Below are positions 17,224-25,361 of a stretch of DNA of 64,000 nt, piece by piece (position 1 is the stretch's first letter; each line of letters opens with the position of its first letter). A program made the translations under genes and the position numbers. The notes below the pieces were generated by a model. It was not told where the DNA came from, made no database searches, and worked only from the letters and a program-made list of their open reading frames with translations. The stretch comes from Phycisphaerales bacterium (GTDB taxonomy: Bacteria > Planctomycetota > Phycisphaerae > Phycisphaerales > UBA1924), in contig JAJDDF010000009.1 in the NCBI GenBank assembly GCA_029260455.1, positions 98,141-162,140 of the forward strand, given 5' to 3'.

Positions 17224-18126
17224 ATGGAGGTTTTCGCAGCGGATGACTTGCGCCTGATCGGGCATGCAGTCACCATGCTTGGTGGCGCGGTCGTGCGCTC
17301 ACGCGATGATCTGATCGAAATTCGATTGCGTGATCGCCGTATTGAACTGTCGGCAAAAACGATCGGACCGCAACTGCGTATTCTCACGGAATGGCCCGAA
17401 ATGCCGGGGGTCGCGAGTGTGACCGCGGGGCTTGCGTGCGTGTTGAATGAGCCAATTCCAGATGCACTTGTGAGTGATATTGATTTCATTCGACCGTGGC
17501 TTCGCCCGCAACTGGTGTCACCCGAAGAACTGCGCGGCCCTCGGCGTGCAATGTGCCGGCGCGAGGCCTTTGGCGCGCTCTTGCTTGCGATCAGCGCCGG
17601 GCGCGGCCCGCGTTGTGCCTTGCTCACCACAAAGCATCTAGACGCTTGGGGCCTTACGTTTGAAGAAGTGTTGATGATCGCAACGGATAACCTTACGAGC
17701 GCACTGGTGCCCGCGGGCGTCCATGACATCGAAGGGTCCGCCGGAGTGCTTGCGATCGCGCACGACATCGAACCGGCGTGCTGCGCATATTTGGTGTTTG
17801 ACCGCCTGTGTCCCGGGTTCTCACCTGCGCAGGGCGTGGTGTTTGCGGTACCGGATGAGCAAACCACGCTTGTGTTGCCTGTTGTTGACGGCGGCGGCGC
17901 CGAGGGGGTCGCGGGGCTGATCCAGGCAACATTGTCTTGGAGCGCGGACGCGGAATCGACGAGCAGCGACATGCTGAGCGATCAGGTCTTCTGGCTCAGA
18001 GGTGAGGGCACTATTGAGCGATTGCCCATGACTCAAATCGAGGAACAGGGTGAGCGCCGCGTGCAACTTGAGGCGAGCGGGCCGATGGGCGAATTGCTTC
18101 GGATTCTGGGTGAGGCAACGGAATGA
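17224..18126 (+). CDS. Uncharacterised protein between uppS and cdsA
   Basis: The product is 300 residues if started at ATG 17224 (AGGA upstream); a start at 17149 would overlap uppS. No signal peptide or membrane helix is visible. The pattern of an N-terminal strand/helix region followed by HLDAWGLTFEEVLMIATDNL and later QGVVFAVPDEQTTLVLPV loosely resembles the DUF1444/YtpQ group, but the match is not good enough to assign. It lies 28 bp after uppS and 36 bp before cdsA, all in one direction, so it is probably co-transcribed with lipid-carrier and phospholipid genes. Function unknown. Confidence 0.7.
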   Translation: MEVFAADDLRLIGHAVTMLGGAVVRSRDDLIEIRLRDRRIELSAKTIGPQLRILTEWPEMPGVASVTAGLACVLNEPIPDALVSDIDFIRPWLRPQLVSPEELRGPRRAMCRREAFGALLLAISAGRGPRCALLTTKHLDAWGLTFEEVLMIATDNLTSALVPAGVHDIEGSAGVLAIAHDIEPACCAYLVFDRLCPGFSPAQGVVFAVPDEQTTLVLPVVDGGGAEGVAGLIQATLSWSADAESTSSDMLSDQVFWLRGEGTIERLPMTQIEEQGERRVQLEASGPMGELLRILGEATE

Positions 18127-18162
18127 CGTCGCACACCGGGCGAGATCGGTAGGCTCTTAGGC

Positions 18163-19020
18163 GTGCTGCGACACCGACTGACACTTGGGCCGATCCTGAT
18201 TGCGATTGTGATCGGTGTGATCTGGCTTGATGAATGGCTGGAAGCCCAATCCGGGTATGCGTCACTCATCATCTTTCCATGCGTACTCGGAGCGGCCCTG
18301 GCAGCGGTGCAGGAAATCGCTCCGATTTTCCGAGCACTCAATACGCGGGCATCGAGGCGAGTGCTCTCGGCGGCAGCAACGCTCGGTTTGTGTGCTGCAG
18401 CCCTCACACCACACGAAATCGCGGGCATCTCGGGCGTCGCGATTGTGTGCAGCGCAGCGGTTGTCATTCTCATTGGGTCGATCGTGATCTACAGCCGTCA
18501 GCAGACCACGGCGGGCGTCACCGCAGGTGCTTCTGCGGCCCTGTTCGTGTTTGTGTATCTCGGGCTACTTGGTGGATTTCTCGTGGTGCTGCGCAATGCG
18601 TATTCCGCGTGGGTGCTCCTTGGCGTCGTCCTTGTGACCAAAAGTTGCGACATCGGTGCCTATTTCACTGGACGAGCCATCGGGCGCCACAAACTGATCC
18701 CATGGCTCAGCCCCGGCAAGACCTGGGAAGGCCTTGTTGGAGGCGTGGCACTCTCCACCGGGGTCGGTGTTGCGGCCCTGGCAACTGGACACGCGGCAGA
18801 CCAACTGACCGAATTGAGTCTCATGTCCGGGGCATTGATCGGCGGCGTGCTCGGGGTCGTCGGGCAGGGGGGCGATCTGGTGGCGAGTGTGCTCAAGCGC
18901 GATGCGGGTGTGAAAGATTATTCGTCCGTACTTCCTGGCTTTGGTGGTGTGATGGATGTGCTGGATTCAGCGCTGCTCACGGCACCTGTGGCCTACTGGA
19001 TGCTTATTGCATTAACTTGA
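18163..19020 (+). CDS. cdsA: Phosphatidate cytidylyltransferase
   Basis: The product is 285 residues from GTG 18163. The enzyme makes CDP-diacylglycerol from phosphatidate and CTP at the inner membrane, the branch point of phospholipid synthesis. Seven or eight hydrophobic segments are visible. The C-terminal signature is present: GDLVASVLKRDAGVKDYSSV followed by PGFGGVMDVLDS with the conserved Asp residues. The preceding IPWLSPGKTWEGLVGG block is also typical. It follows uppS and an unknown gene in a probable operon. Confidence 0.95.
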   Translation: MLRHRLTLGPILIAIVIGVIWLDEWLEAQSGYASLIIFPCVLGAALAAVQEIAPIFRALNTRASRRVLSAAATLGLCAAALTPHEIAGISGVAIVCSAAVVILIGSIVIYSRQQTTAGVTAGASAALFVFVYLGLLGGFLVVLRNAYSAWVLLGVVLVTKSCDIGAYFTGRAIGRHKLIPWLSPGKTWEGLVGGVALSTGVGVAALATGHAADQLTELSLMSGALIGGVLGVVGQGGDLVASVLKRDAGVKDYSSVLPGFGGVMDVLDSALLTAPVAYWMLIALT

Positions 19021-19089
19021 GCCTGCCAGAGGCGCACGAAAGCGATACACTGTTTCTATGGTGATAGTTGTACGATCGTGGAGGATGGG

Positions 19090-19884
19090 ATGGGTGTGAC
19101 GAGCAAACTGCTGGCCCTGTATCTTGTGGATCAGCAGCTAGACGGGCTGAAGAGCAGTTTGCGATCTGCAGAGATGTATCTCAAGGCTCAAGAATTCAAA
19201 CTGAAGACACTTGAAGAGCAACTTGAGGCGATGTCCACAGAGCTTCATCACCTTGAAGCGGCGGCCAAAAACGATGAGGTTGAGGCCGACTCGATCGACG
19301 AGCGCATCGCCATGTTGCGCGAACGAATGAACAATGCATCGACCAGCAAAGAGCATCAGGCACTGCTTGTTGAGATCAATACGCTCAAGGCCGACAAAGG
19401 CAATGCTGAAGACAGCGGTCTTGAAAGCCTGACCAAACTTGATGAGCTGAAGTTGGAAGTCACCTCGTTGCGAACACAACAAGAGGAACTGAAAAAAGTT
19501 CGCGTTGTCGCCAAGAAAGACCGCGACACGCGCAAGGCCGAGATTGCTGATCGCCTCAGTGAGCTTGAAGCTGAACGAATAGAGTGCGCAAAGGAAGTGC
19601 CCGCGAGCGCTCTTGGCATGTATGAAACGCGCCTGACACTTGGCATAGAAGAAGTGATGTCTTCTGTTGAACTTTCGGATCGAAGGCGGATGGAATTCAC
19701 CTGTACACTTTCAAATCAATTGCTGCCGATCGAACTGGTCAACAAGCTGCTCAGGCGTGATGACATCGTGACCTGCCCACTCAGTCATGCGATTCTTTAC
19801 CTGCCGGATGATTTGCGCGAATCACTTGATGCAGATGCGGCTAAGAAACGCAAAAAAGCAGCCGCAGCGGCCGCCAAAGCCTAA
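19090..19884 (+). CDS. Coiled-coil protein of the C4 zinc-ribbon family, ribbon degenerate
   Basis: The product is 264 residues from ATG 19090 (GGAGG 5 nt upstream). Residues about 15-190 form a long helical hairpin coiled coil, with the family's RMNNASTSKEHQALLVEI motif. The C-terminal part aligns with the zinc-ribbon of this family (normally two CxxC pairs flanking a helix and ending in ILYxPDD), but here the pairs read CTLS and CPLS, so each has lost its second Cys. The end is a Lys/Ala-rich tail (AAKKRKKAAAAAAKA). Known relatives are of uncertain function, possibly nucleic-acid binding. The gene follows cdsA and overlaps dapF by 4 bp tail to tail. Confidence 0.8.
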   Translation: MGVTSKLLALYLVDQQLDGLKSSLRSAEMYLKAQEFKLKTLEEQLEAMSTELHHLEAAAKNDEVEADSIDERIAMLRERMNNASTSKEHQALLVEINTLKADKGNAEDSGLESLTKLDELKLEVTSLRTQQEELKKVRVVAKKDRDTRKAEIADRLSELEAERIECAKEVPASALGMYETRLTLGIEEVMSSVELSDRRRMEFTCTLSNQLLPIELVNKLLRRDDIVTCPLSHAILYLPDDLRESLDADAAKKRKKAAAAAAKA

Positions 19885-20729
19885 CTACTCATCCCCAATA
19901 CGAATACACCGTCGCACACATATGCCGTCGGCCCGATCAACGTGACCGAACCATCTTGGGTTGCGCAAACATTCAGCGAACCACCTAGAACCTGAACAGT
20001 GACGTCATGATCAATCAGATCAAGTGATGCCAGTAACACAACTGCGGCGCACGCGCCGCTACCACACGCCTGCGTCGGCCCGACGCCGCGCTCATGCGAA
20101 AGCATGGCAAGCTCCTGTCGGTCACGAACATAGACGAGATGCACATTCATGCCCTGCGGGAAGGCACCATGATGTTCGAAGCGCGGCCCAAGCTGCGCGA
20201 GCAGTGCCTCGGTGGGTGGTGCATCGAGCAAGATCGCCATGTGCGGATTCCCGATATCCGCGAACCCGGCACGAAATCCATCCAGTGAATAGAAGCCGCA
20301 ATAGGGCGTGCCGAGGTGTGCGGCATCGACGGGCATGCTCGCAATATCGAGTTCCACAGTGCCCATATCAAGAGCGACTTGCCCATTGTCGCGCACCTGC
20401 GCCCGGATGGTGCGCCCTCCCATGATGATGACCATATCCTGCGGCGCATCGTGGCGCTCGTGAAGGAATCGCGCTGCACAGCGCAAGCCATTCCCACACA
20501 TGCCGCCTTCAGAGCCGTCGGCGTTGATGACACGCGCGTGCCATTGTTCATCAATCATCGAAAGAATGATGATGCCATCGGCGCCGATGCCCGTGCGGCG
20601 GTTGCTCATGGCACGCACGATTGAAGTATCCATTGTCAAACGTTCGGGCGAAGTGATCGCATCTATCAAGAGATAGTCATTGGCGCAGCCGTGCATCTTC
20701 GTAAACGCAATGGCTAATGGCGTGGTCAT
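19881..20729 (-). CDS. dapF: Diaminopimelate epimerase
   Basis: The product is 282 residues. It interconverts LL- and meso-diaminopimelate for lysine and peptidoglycan synthesis. Both catalytic cysteines are in place: GGMCGNGLRCAARF in the N-terminal half and TQACGSGACAAVV in the C-terminal half. The N-terminal FTKMHGCANDYLLID is also typical. The start overlaps the stop of the upstream M48 peptidase gene by 4 bp, so it is the last gene of a leftward operon with a lipoprotein and that peptidase. The 3' end overlaps the convergent coiled-coil gene by 4 bp. Confidence 0.95.
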   Translation of the reverse strand: MTTPLAIAFTKMHGCANDYLLIDAITSPERLTMDTSIVRAMSNRRTGIGADGIIILSMIDEQWHARVINADGSEGGMCGNGLRCAARFLHERHDAPQDMVIIMGGRTIRAQVRDNGQVALDMGTVELDIASMPVDAAHLGTPYCGFYSLDGFRAGFADIGNPHMAILLDAPPTEALLAQLGPRFEHHGAFPQGMNVHLVYVRDRQELAMLSHERGVGPTQACGSGACAAVVLLASLDLIDHDVTVQVLGGSLNVCATQDGSVTLIGPTAYVCDGVFVLGMSS

Positions 20730-22162
20730 GACTGGGGCACTGAATACAGCATATCTTGCAGCATCATTATTGCGTACAACATCAGTCCAACGGCGGTGGC
20801 TGCTTTGAGAATGCGCACCGTACGATCAATCGCAAGGTGATTTGCGGGCAAACCCGCGAGTGCTCGCAAACGATTCTGGCGCATCACAATTGAGCCGTGG
20901 CGAAATGAACGTTTGCGGGAGTTCATAGTATTCAGTTGAGCGACGGTGCCCAGCGCCCCTGCCATCGCAGCGGCGGCTTCTTGCGTAATCATCGGCGCTT
21001 CGATGCGCATTTGCCGCGTAGAGGCGGTCCACCCTGAAAGATGTTGCGCAGCGCAGGCATCTGCCTGCCATTCAAATCGGCGGCTTACAAAACCAAACCA
21101 CATCAGAGTAAGAAGCACAGTCGGTGTTGCTGCGAGCAGTCCCATCGAAGCTTCGCCTTGAACTGTCATGGTGCTTTCGATTCCCCAACTTACACCGGCC
21201 CATACCCATGCGGACACTGCGAGCACACTCCCAAGAAGCCAGGGCAGGTGGTTGCGCTGTGCGTGAGCAAGTTCGTGCGCCATGACGGCCTCAACCTGCG
21301 GCAACGGAAGGCGCTCCAGCAAGCCATCGGTAAGCAACACAAAGCGCATCGGGGCAATGAGACCGATGAGGGCACCATTGATCATGCCGCTGTGCGTGCG
21401 CCATACGAGCAAATCGCGGCACCGGATGCGCTGTTCGATGCACATCTCATCGAGGCGGGTGCGCAAATCACTTTCGCCAAGTGACCGCGTGGCCCAGATG
21501 TGGCGCAAGAGCAAAGGCATTGCAAGTACGGCACAAAGTGCACCCGCGAACTGAATTGTCGCGGTGAGATCCGCACTCCACGCAAATAATTCGGCACTTC
21601 GTTCGATGCACTCCGTCCACCCCGCGATGAGTGTGATGGGCACGAGCACAGTCAGGGCGCGGTGGCGAACCTGATCGATGAGATATCCCGCGCGCGTGGG
21701 AATCGTCGTAATCGGGCCCCCCTGATCGAGTTGTCGAATGAGCGTTGCTTCGCGCAGACGGCGCTCGATGGAGAACCACGCGCCGGAGGTGATCGTCAGA
21801 GCAACAAGCGGCGGTGCGAGAATGAACGCTTCATCAAGCAGCACCGGATCACCAAGCACATCGCGCACAAGAACCGGGATGCCTAGGTAATACAGTCCCG
21901 CGATATGCGCTCCGACGATGCAAAGCCGTACAAGCCGGCCGCCCACTTCTGCCCGGTGGACCCAGCAAAAGCGCCCGGTGCGGTCGAGCTTCTTCGAACA
22001 CACAGATATCCAGAAAATCGAAAACGCAACAAGCACAACAAACGAACCAAGCCAGAGTATCGCCGCTGGCAATGCATTAAAAGGTGGCGGCGCGAGCGCA
22101 TCAGCAAAGCTGTCGTGCATCGACAGCGCAATGAGCAATGCCAGAACGGCACCGTCGATCAT
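20726..22162 (-). CDS. M48-family membrane zinc metallopeptidase
   Basis: The product is 478 residues. Multiple hydrophobic segments occupy the N-terminal half (about 35-55, 80-100, 115-130, 170-215). The zinc site is VMAHELAHAQRNH with HELAH at 296-300; the downstream ligand Glu is in RRFEWQADACAA, followed by a domain ending in a C-terminal hydrophobic segment. This is the HtpX/Oma1/BlaR-like arrangement of a membrane-embedded peptidase active on the cytoplasmic side. The substrate is unknown. No penicillin-binding sensor domain is present, which argues against a BlaR role. It lies between a lipoprotein gene (25 bp upstream) and dapF (4 bp overlap). Confidence 0.85.
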   Translation of the reverse strand: MIDGAVLALLIALSMHDSFADALAPPPFNALPAAILWLGSFVVLVAFSIFWISVCSKKLDRTGRFCWVHRAEVGGRLVRLCIVGAHIAGLYYLGIPVLVRDVLGDPVLLDEAFILAPPLVALTITSGAWFSIERRLREATLIRQLDQGGPITTIPTRAGYLIDQVRHRALTVLVPITLIAGWTECIERSAELFAWSADLTATIQFAGALCAVLAMPLLLRHIWATRSLGESDLRTRLDEMCIEQRIRCRDLLVWRTHSGMINGALIGLIAPMRFVLLTDGLLERLPLPQVEAVMAHELAHAQRNHLPWLLGSVLAVSAWVWAGVSWGIESTMTVQGEASMGLLAATPTVLLTLMWFGFVSRRFEWQADACAAQHLSGWTASTRQMRIEAPMITQEAAAAMAGALGTVAQLNTMNSRKRSFRHGSIVMRQNRLRALAGLPANHLAIDRTVRILKAATAVGLMLYAIMMLQDMLYSVPQS

Positions 22163-22186
22163 GACACCCGTGCCTCAAAGAAGCGC

Positions 22187-23644
22187 TCAATCATCGGCGC
22201 GCTCGATGGTGCCAAGATCAATCAACTGACCATCCGGGAAATACAGATCAATATTCATATGCTCGTTATCGACAAACGTAAAGACGAGTGATGACCGTCC
22301 GAGACGACGTGCGGTTTCGTAATCGCCTCCACTTGGCACAGCGAAACTTCTATTGCCAATCTTCTGAACGTGGAAGTGGTAATGAAAGAGCGCGAGATCG
22401 CCGCGCTTGATCATGTCTTTCGATGCAACGAACTGGCGATCGCCAAAGCGCTCTGTGGGGCGGGGTGGATAACTGACTGCGCGCCATGAGCCATCGCTTG
22501 CCACTTCGATCACGCCGCCATGCTCTGTGGTGCGATCGAGGTGATCGTGATCTGCTTGCTCGAAAAGGTCGCCGATGACAGCGGGGTTGCGTGTTGCCTC
22601 AATGGCAATCGCGGTGACGAAAATATCGAGCCATGGCAGCGCATCAATAACGTGCTCGGTTGTTCGTCCCCCCAAACCATAGGCGCGTGAGCCCTTCAAG
22701 CCTTCAAGAATCACTTCGACGAGCGCTTCACGTGAGAGCACCAGCCAGTCGGCGTGTGCAGCCTGGGCCCAGGCAAGCACCGGCGCGTGACGCAGCGCGA
22801 GGCCTTCGGCGCGTTCACCTGAGACAGCCCCCACTGCGGCGACGAACATTCGGCGCTCAGCATCTCGCTCCGGTGAAAATAATCGCTGCGCCCAGGCGAG
22901 CTGTTCAGAAGTTCGTGGCACGACGTGCAGCTCGCGCCAAGCGCGACCAATGGCAATCGCAAGCGGATCGCCCGTGGCTTCAAGCTGCGGGGCAGATTGC
23001 ACAACAAGCTCGCGCGTGCGATGACCATCCGTATCGAGGCGCGACAGCATGGTCCACGCTGCGGCTCTGGCTTTGTCATCAGTATCTTCAACGCCTGAAA
23101 AGATATTGAAGAGAATGGCATTGTGATCCAATTCGGGCCAGAGCGCGGTGAGCGCCACGGCTTCTGGGCGCTCAAGGTCATCCCAGCCGCGTACTTCGCG
23201 TGACCACGAACGTACGAGCGCCGGTGTCATCGTGCGCCACGACCGTTCGGTTGCGATTGTGCAGACATATTCAAGCACGTGGCGCTGTTGTTCGGTCGGC
23301 ACCATGAGCGTGAGCATGGTGCGCGTGTCGTTGATCGCAACATCATCGGCGAGCAGTGTGTCAATCGCTGCGATGCGGACTTCACTGGGCGTCCCCTGAT
23401 GCCATGACCATGCGAGGCGTTTCAGCGCTGCACGAGCACTCTCGCGCGATGTGGTGCCATCGGTCACGGCGCGCTCAAGCGACTGGATCGCCTTCAGACG
23501 AACACCGGTGCGGGCAGTGGTATCAGCAAGGGCAGCGTAAGCAGCTTCGGGCGTGCCTTTGGATACGCCAGCGGCGCCGGAAGATGCACAGGCACCGCCA
23601 ACACTCAGGATCGCGAGCACAATCATGTATTTCAGGGTTTGCAT
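22187..23644 (-). CDS. Putative lipoprotein with HEAT-like helical repeats, function unknown
   Basis: The product is 485 residues. A short signal segment (MIVLAILSVGGAC) ends in a Cys that could be lipidated, although the lipobox is weak. The following ~300 residues are mainly Ala/Leu/Arg-rich helices in pairs (for example TGVRLKAIQSLERAVTD and PSEVRIAAIDTLLADD) that look like HEAT-type repeats. The last ~120 residues are more beta-like (FALFHYHFHV, SYPPRPTERFGDRQF). I do not recognise a known family. It is the first gene of a leftward operon with an M48 peptidase and dapF. A scaffold or binding role at the envelope is inference. Confidence 0.7.
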   Translation of the reverse strand: MQTLKYMIVLAILSVGGACASSGAAGVSKGTPEAAYAALADTTARTGVRLKAIQSLERAVTDGTTSRESARAALKRLAWSWHQGTPSEVRIAAIDTLLADDVAINDTRTMLTLMVPTEQQRHVLEYVCTIATERSWRTMTPALVRSWSREVRGWDDLERPEAVALTALWPELDHNAILFNIFSGVEDTDDKARAAAWTMLSRLDTDGHRTRELVVQSAPQLEATGDPLAIAIGRAWRELHVVPRTSEQLAWAQRLFSPERDAERRMFVAAVGAVSGERAEGLALRHAPVLAWAQAAHADWLVLSREALVEVILEGLKGSRAYGLGGRTTEHVIDALPWLDIFVTAIAIEATRNPAVIGDLFEQADHDHLDRTTEHGGVIEVASDGSWRAVSYPPRPTERFGDRQFVASKDMIKRGDLALFHYHFHVQKIGNRSFAVPSGGDYETARRLGRSSLVFTFVDNEHMNIDLYFPDGQLIDLGTIERADD

Positions 23645-23714
23645 GAACTCGTCAGCTTACGCGGTTCCGAGGCCCGCGTTCCCAGGGGAAGCATTGCGAC
23701 TAGACTTCCCCGCC

Positions 23715-24014
23715 ATGGCGCGACCCAAACGACAATCTGCAGAAAACCCCCCAGCGGCGAAGAGACTCTCGCCCGAGGCTCAGGCAGACATTTTTCGGGA
23801 AGTGGCTCGCGTACTGAATGCCGTTCGCCCCATGATTCAGGCGGACGGGGGCGATGTGGAGCTCGTGGATTTGACCCCGCAGGGGGTGGTGCGTATCCGG
23901 TGGATGGGGGCATGCGTGGGGTGTCCATCCTCGGAAATGACCCTGCGAGAGGGCATCGAGAACAACCTGCGCCAGCATGTGCCTGCGGTGACGGGGGTCG
24001 AGGCAGTGGAATAG
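23715..24014 (+). CDS. NifU-like (C-terminal domain) Fe-S carrier protein
   Basis: The product is 99 residues from ATG 23715. The whole protein is the NifU C-terminal domain: VARVLNAVRPMIQADGGDVE followed by the cluster-binding CVGCPSS, with CxxC spacing. Family members carry and deliver [4Fe-4S] clusters. The first ~30 residues are basic and disordered. The start could lie upstream, but that part overlaps the divergent lipoprotein promoter and is not homologous. It stands alone, with csrA 230 bp downstream. Confidence 0.9.
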   Translation: MARPKRQSAENPPAAKRLSPEAQADIFREVARVLNAVRPMIQADGGDVELVDLTPQGVVRIRWMGACVGCPSSEMTLREGIENNLRQHVPAVTGVEAVE

Positions 24015-24230
24015 CTGCAGCGATGCCCCACGATTTTTCTCCGATACGAGCTTTACAGTACGGCGAAGTTATCGGTCATAAACTTACGAAACTCCCCACT
24101 TCTGGGATGAATACTTGAATCCAGGGGTTTGTTATTGGAGTAGTGCGTGTACACTGACGCGCAGTGAACAGCGATGACCGCTGGGCGTTTGGCAGAGCAA
24201 GGCGGTGGGCCTTGCACAATTGGATAGCGC

Positions 24231-24245
24231 TGGACAGGAGGTCCA
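24231..24245 (+). promoter_or_regulatory. CsrA-type hairpin over the csrA ribosome binding site
   Basis: TGGAC, loop AGGAG, GTCCA forms a 5-bp stem whose loop shows GGA and contains the Shine-Dalgarno sequence, ending 2 nt before the ATG at 24248. CsrA proteins bind GGA in such hairpin loops and block ribosome access, so this looks like translational self-repression of csrA. Confidence 0.65.
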
Positions 24246-24247
24246 CA

Positions 24248-24481
24248 ATGCTCGTGATCACGCGTCGCGAGGGCGAAGAGGTGGTAATTGGTGACCCGGA
24301 GAACCCGATCGGGGTTGTTCGCATTGCCAATATCAAAGGTGACCGGGTGCGTATTGCGTTCGACTTCCCACGAGAAGTCGCTGTGCATCGCCGAGAAGTT
24401 GCGGAACAGATCCTGAGTGAGGGTCAGCAGCAACCTGCGGTGGTCGCGAAGATCGCGGGCGGCAACATCGCCAAAGCCTGA
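24248..24481 (+). CDS. csrA: Carbon storage regulator CsrA
   Basis: The product is 77 residues from ATG 24248 with a strong AGGAGGT ribosome binding site. The protein is an RNA-binding translational regulator. MLVITRREGEEVVIGD at the start and VRIAFDFPREVAVHRREV later match CsrA, including the Arg in VHRREV that contacts GGA in target RNA. It has a short C-terminal extension (QQPAVVAKIAGGNIAKA) beyond the usual ~60-residue core. A hairpin with GGA in its loop covers its own ribosome binding site. No fliW gene is seen in the window. Confidence 0.95.
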   Translation: MLVITRREGEEVVIGDPENPIGVVRIANIKGDRVRIAFDFPREVAVHRREVAEQILSEGQQQPAVVAKIAGGNIAKA

Positions 24482-24512
24482 TTTACACGACACCTCTTTT
24501 TGTCCTGCATTT

Positions 24513-25361
24513 TCAAACACAACCTTCATTGAATGTCGTTGTGCGCGCAAGCTGCACAAGCTGTTCAATGGTCAACTGTTCCGGGCGAGCAGTGGCAGCC
24601 ACCCCTTCGGGCAGTGTTACATCGCGCCCAAGAATGGCACCAATCTGCTTACGACGTTTGGTAAAGAGCGTGCGACACAAGGCTGCCAGCGCGGGCAGGT
24701 CCTGTGTAAGTGGTTCCCGCCGCGGGGTGATTGCAATCATTTCACTAGCAACTTTCGGGCGCGGCCAGAAGCACGCTGGTGGCAATTGCGCGATGTGCTT
24801 CACATCACACATTGCCTGCACAAGAATGGAAAGCTCGGAATAGTCGCGCGTGTTGTGTTTTGCCATGATGCGATGGGCCACTTCGCGTTGAATGGTGATG
24901 AACTGGCCTAGGCAGTTTTTGTGCGCTGCGAGCAGAACCATGAGCGGCGATGCGGCACCATACGGCAAATTGGCAACACACTTGAAAAGTCGGCCCCCCA
25001 GAGCGCTGTCGATCTCAGGGCTCAGGGTGTGCTTGTTTTCAAGGCAATCGCCGACGATCAGCATGAAACGATCTGCGGAGGTTTGTGCATAGCGATCATG
25101 CAGGAGATCGGCAAGGCCACTATCCAGTTCGCAGGCAATGACGACTGCGCCGCGATCAAGGAGCATATCTGTGAGTGCGCCGGTGCCGGGGCCAACTTCG
25201 AGCACAAGGTCGCCCGGTTGGATCTCCGCAGCATCAACGAGCCGCTTGAGCAGGTTGTGATCGATGAGAAAGTTCTGTCCAAGCGTTTTCCGAGGAGACA
25301 GGCCGCGCTGTTCGAGAGTTGCTTTGATCTCTGAGAGAGTCTGCATTGGGCGGCTTACCAT
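24513..25361 (-). CDS. rsmA: 16S rRNA dimethyladenosine transferase
   Basis: The product is 282 residues. It dimethylates two adjacent adenines near the 3' end of 16S rRNA during small-subunit assembly. KTLGQNFLID, the SAM-binding VLEVGPGTGALTD, IACELD and the catalytic CVANLPYG motif are all present. The start is ATG 25361, with a second ATG at 25346 as the alternative. The start overlaps the stop of the upstream HAD hydrolase, so the two are probably translationally coupled. Confidence 0.95.
   Translation of the reverse strand: MVSRPMQTLSEIKATLEQRGLSPRKTLGQNFLIDHNLLKRLVDAAEIQPGDLVLEVGPGTGALTDMLLDRGAVVIACELDSGLADLLHDRYAQTSADRFMLIVGDCLENKHTLSPEIDSALGGRLFKCVANLPYGAASPLMVLLAAHKNCLGQFITIQREVAHRIMAKHNTRDYSELSILVQAMCDVKHIAQLPPACFWPRPKVASEMIAITPRREPLTQDLPALAALCRTLFTKRRKQIGAILGRDVTLPEGVAATARPEQLTIEQLVQLARTTTFNEGCV

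Noticed and set aside
23553..24014. Longer 153-residue start for the NifU-like protein
   Set aside because: The added N-terminal part has no homology and overlaps the start of the divergent lipoprotein gene.
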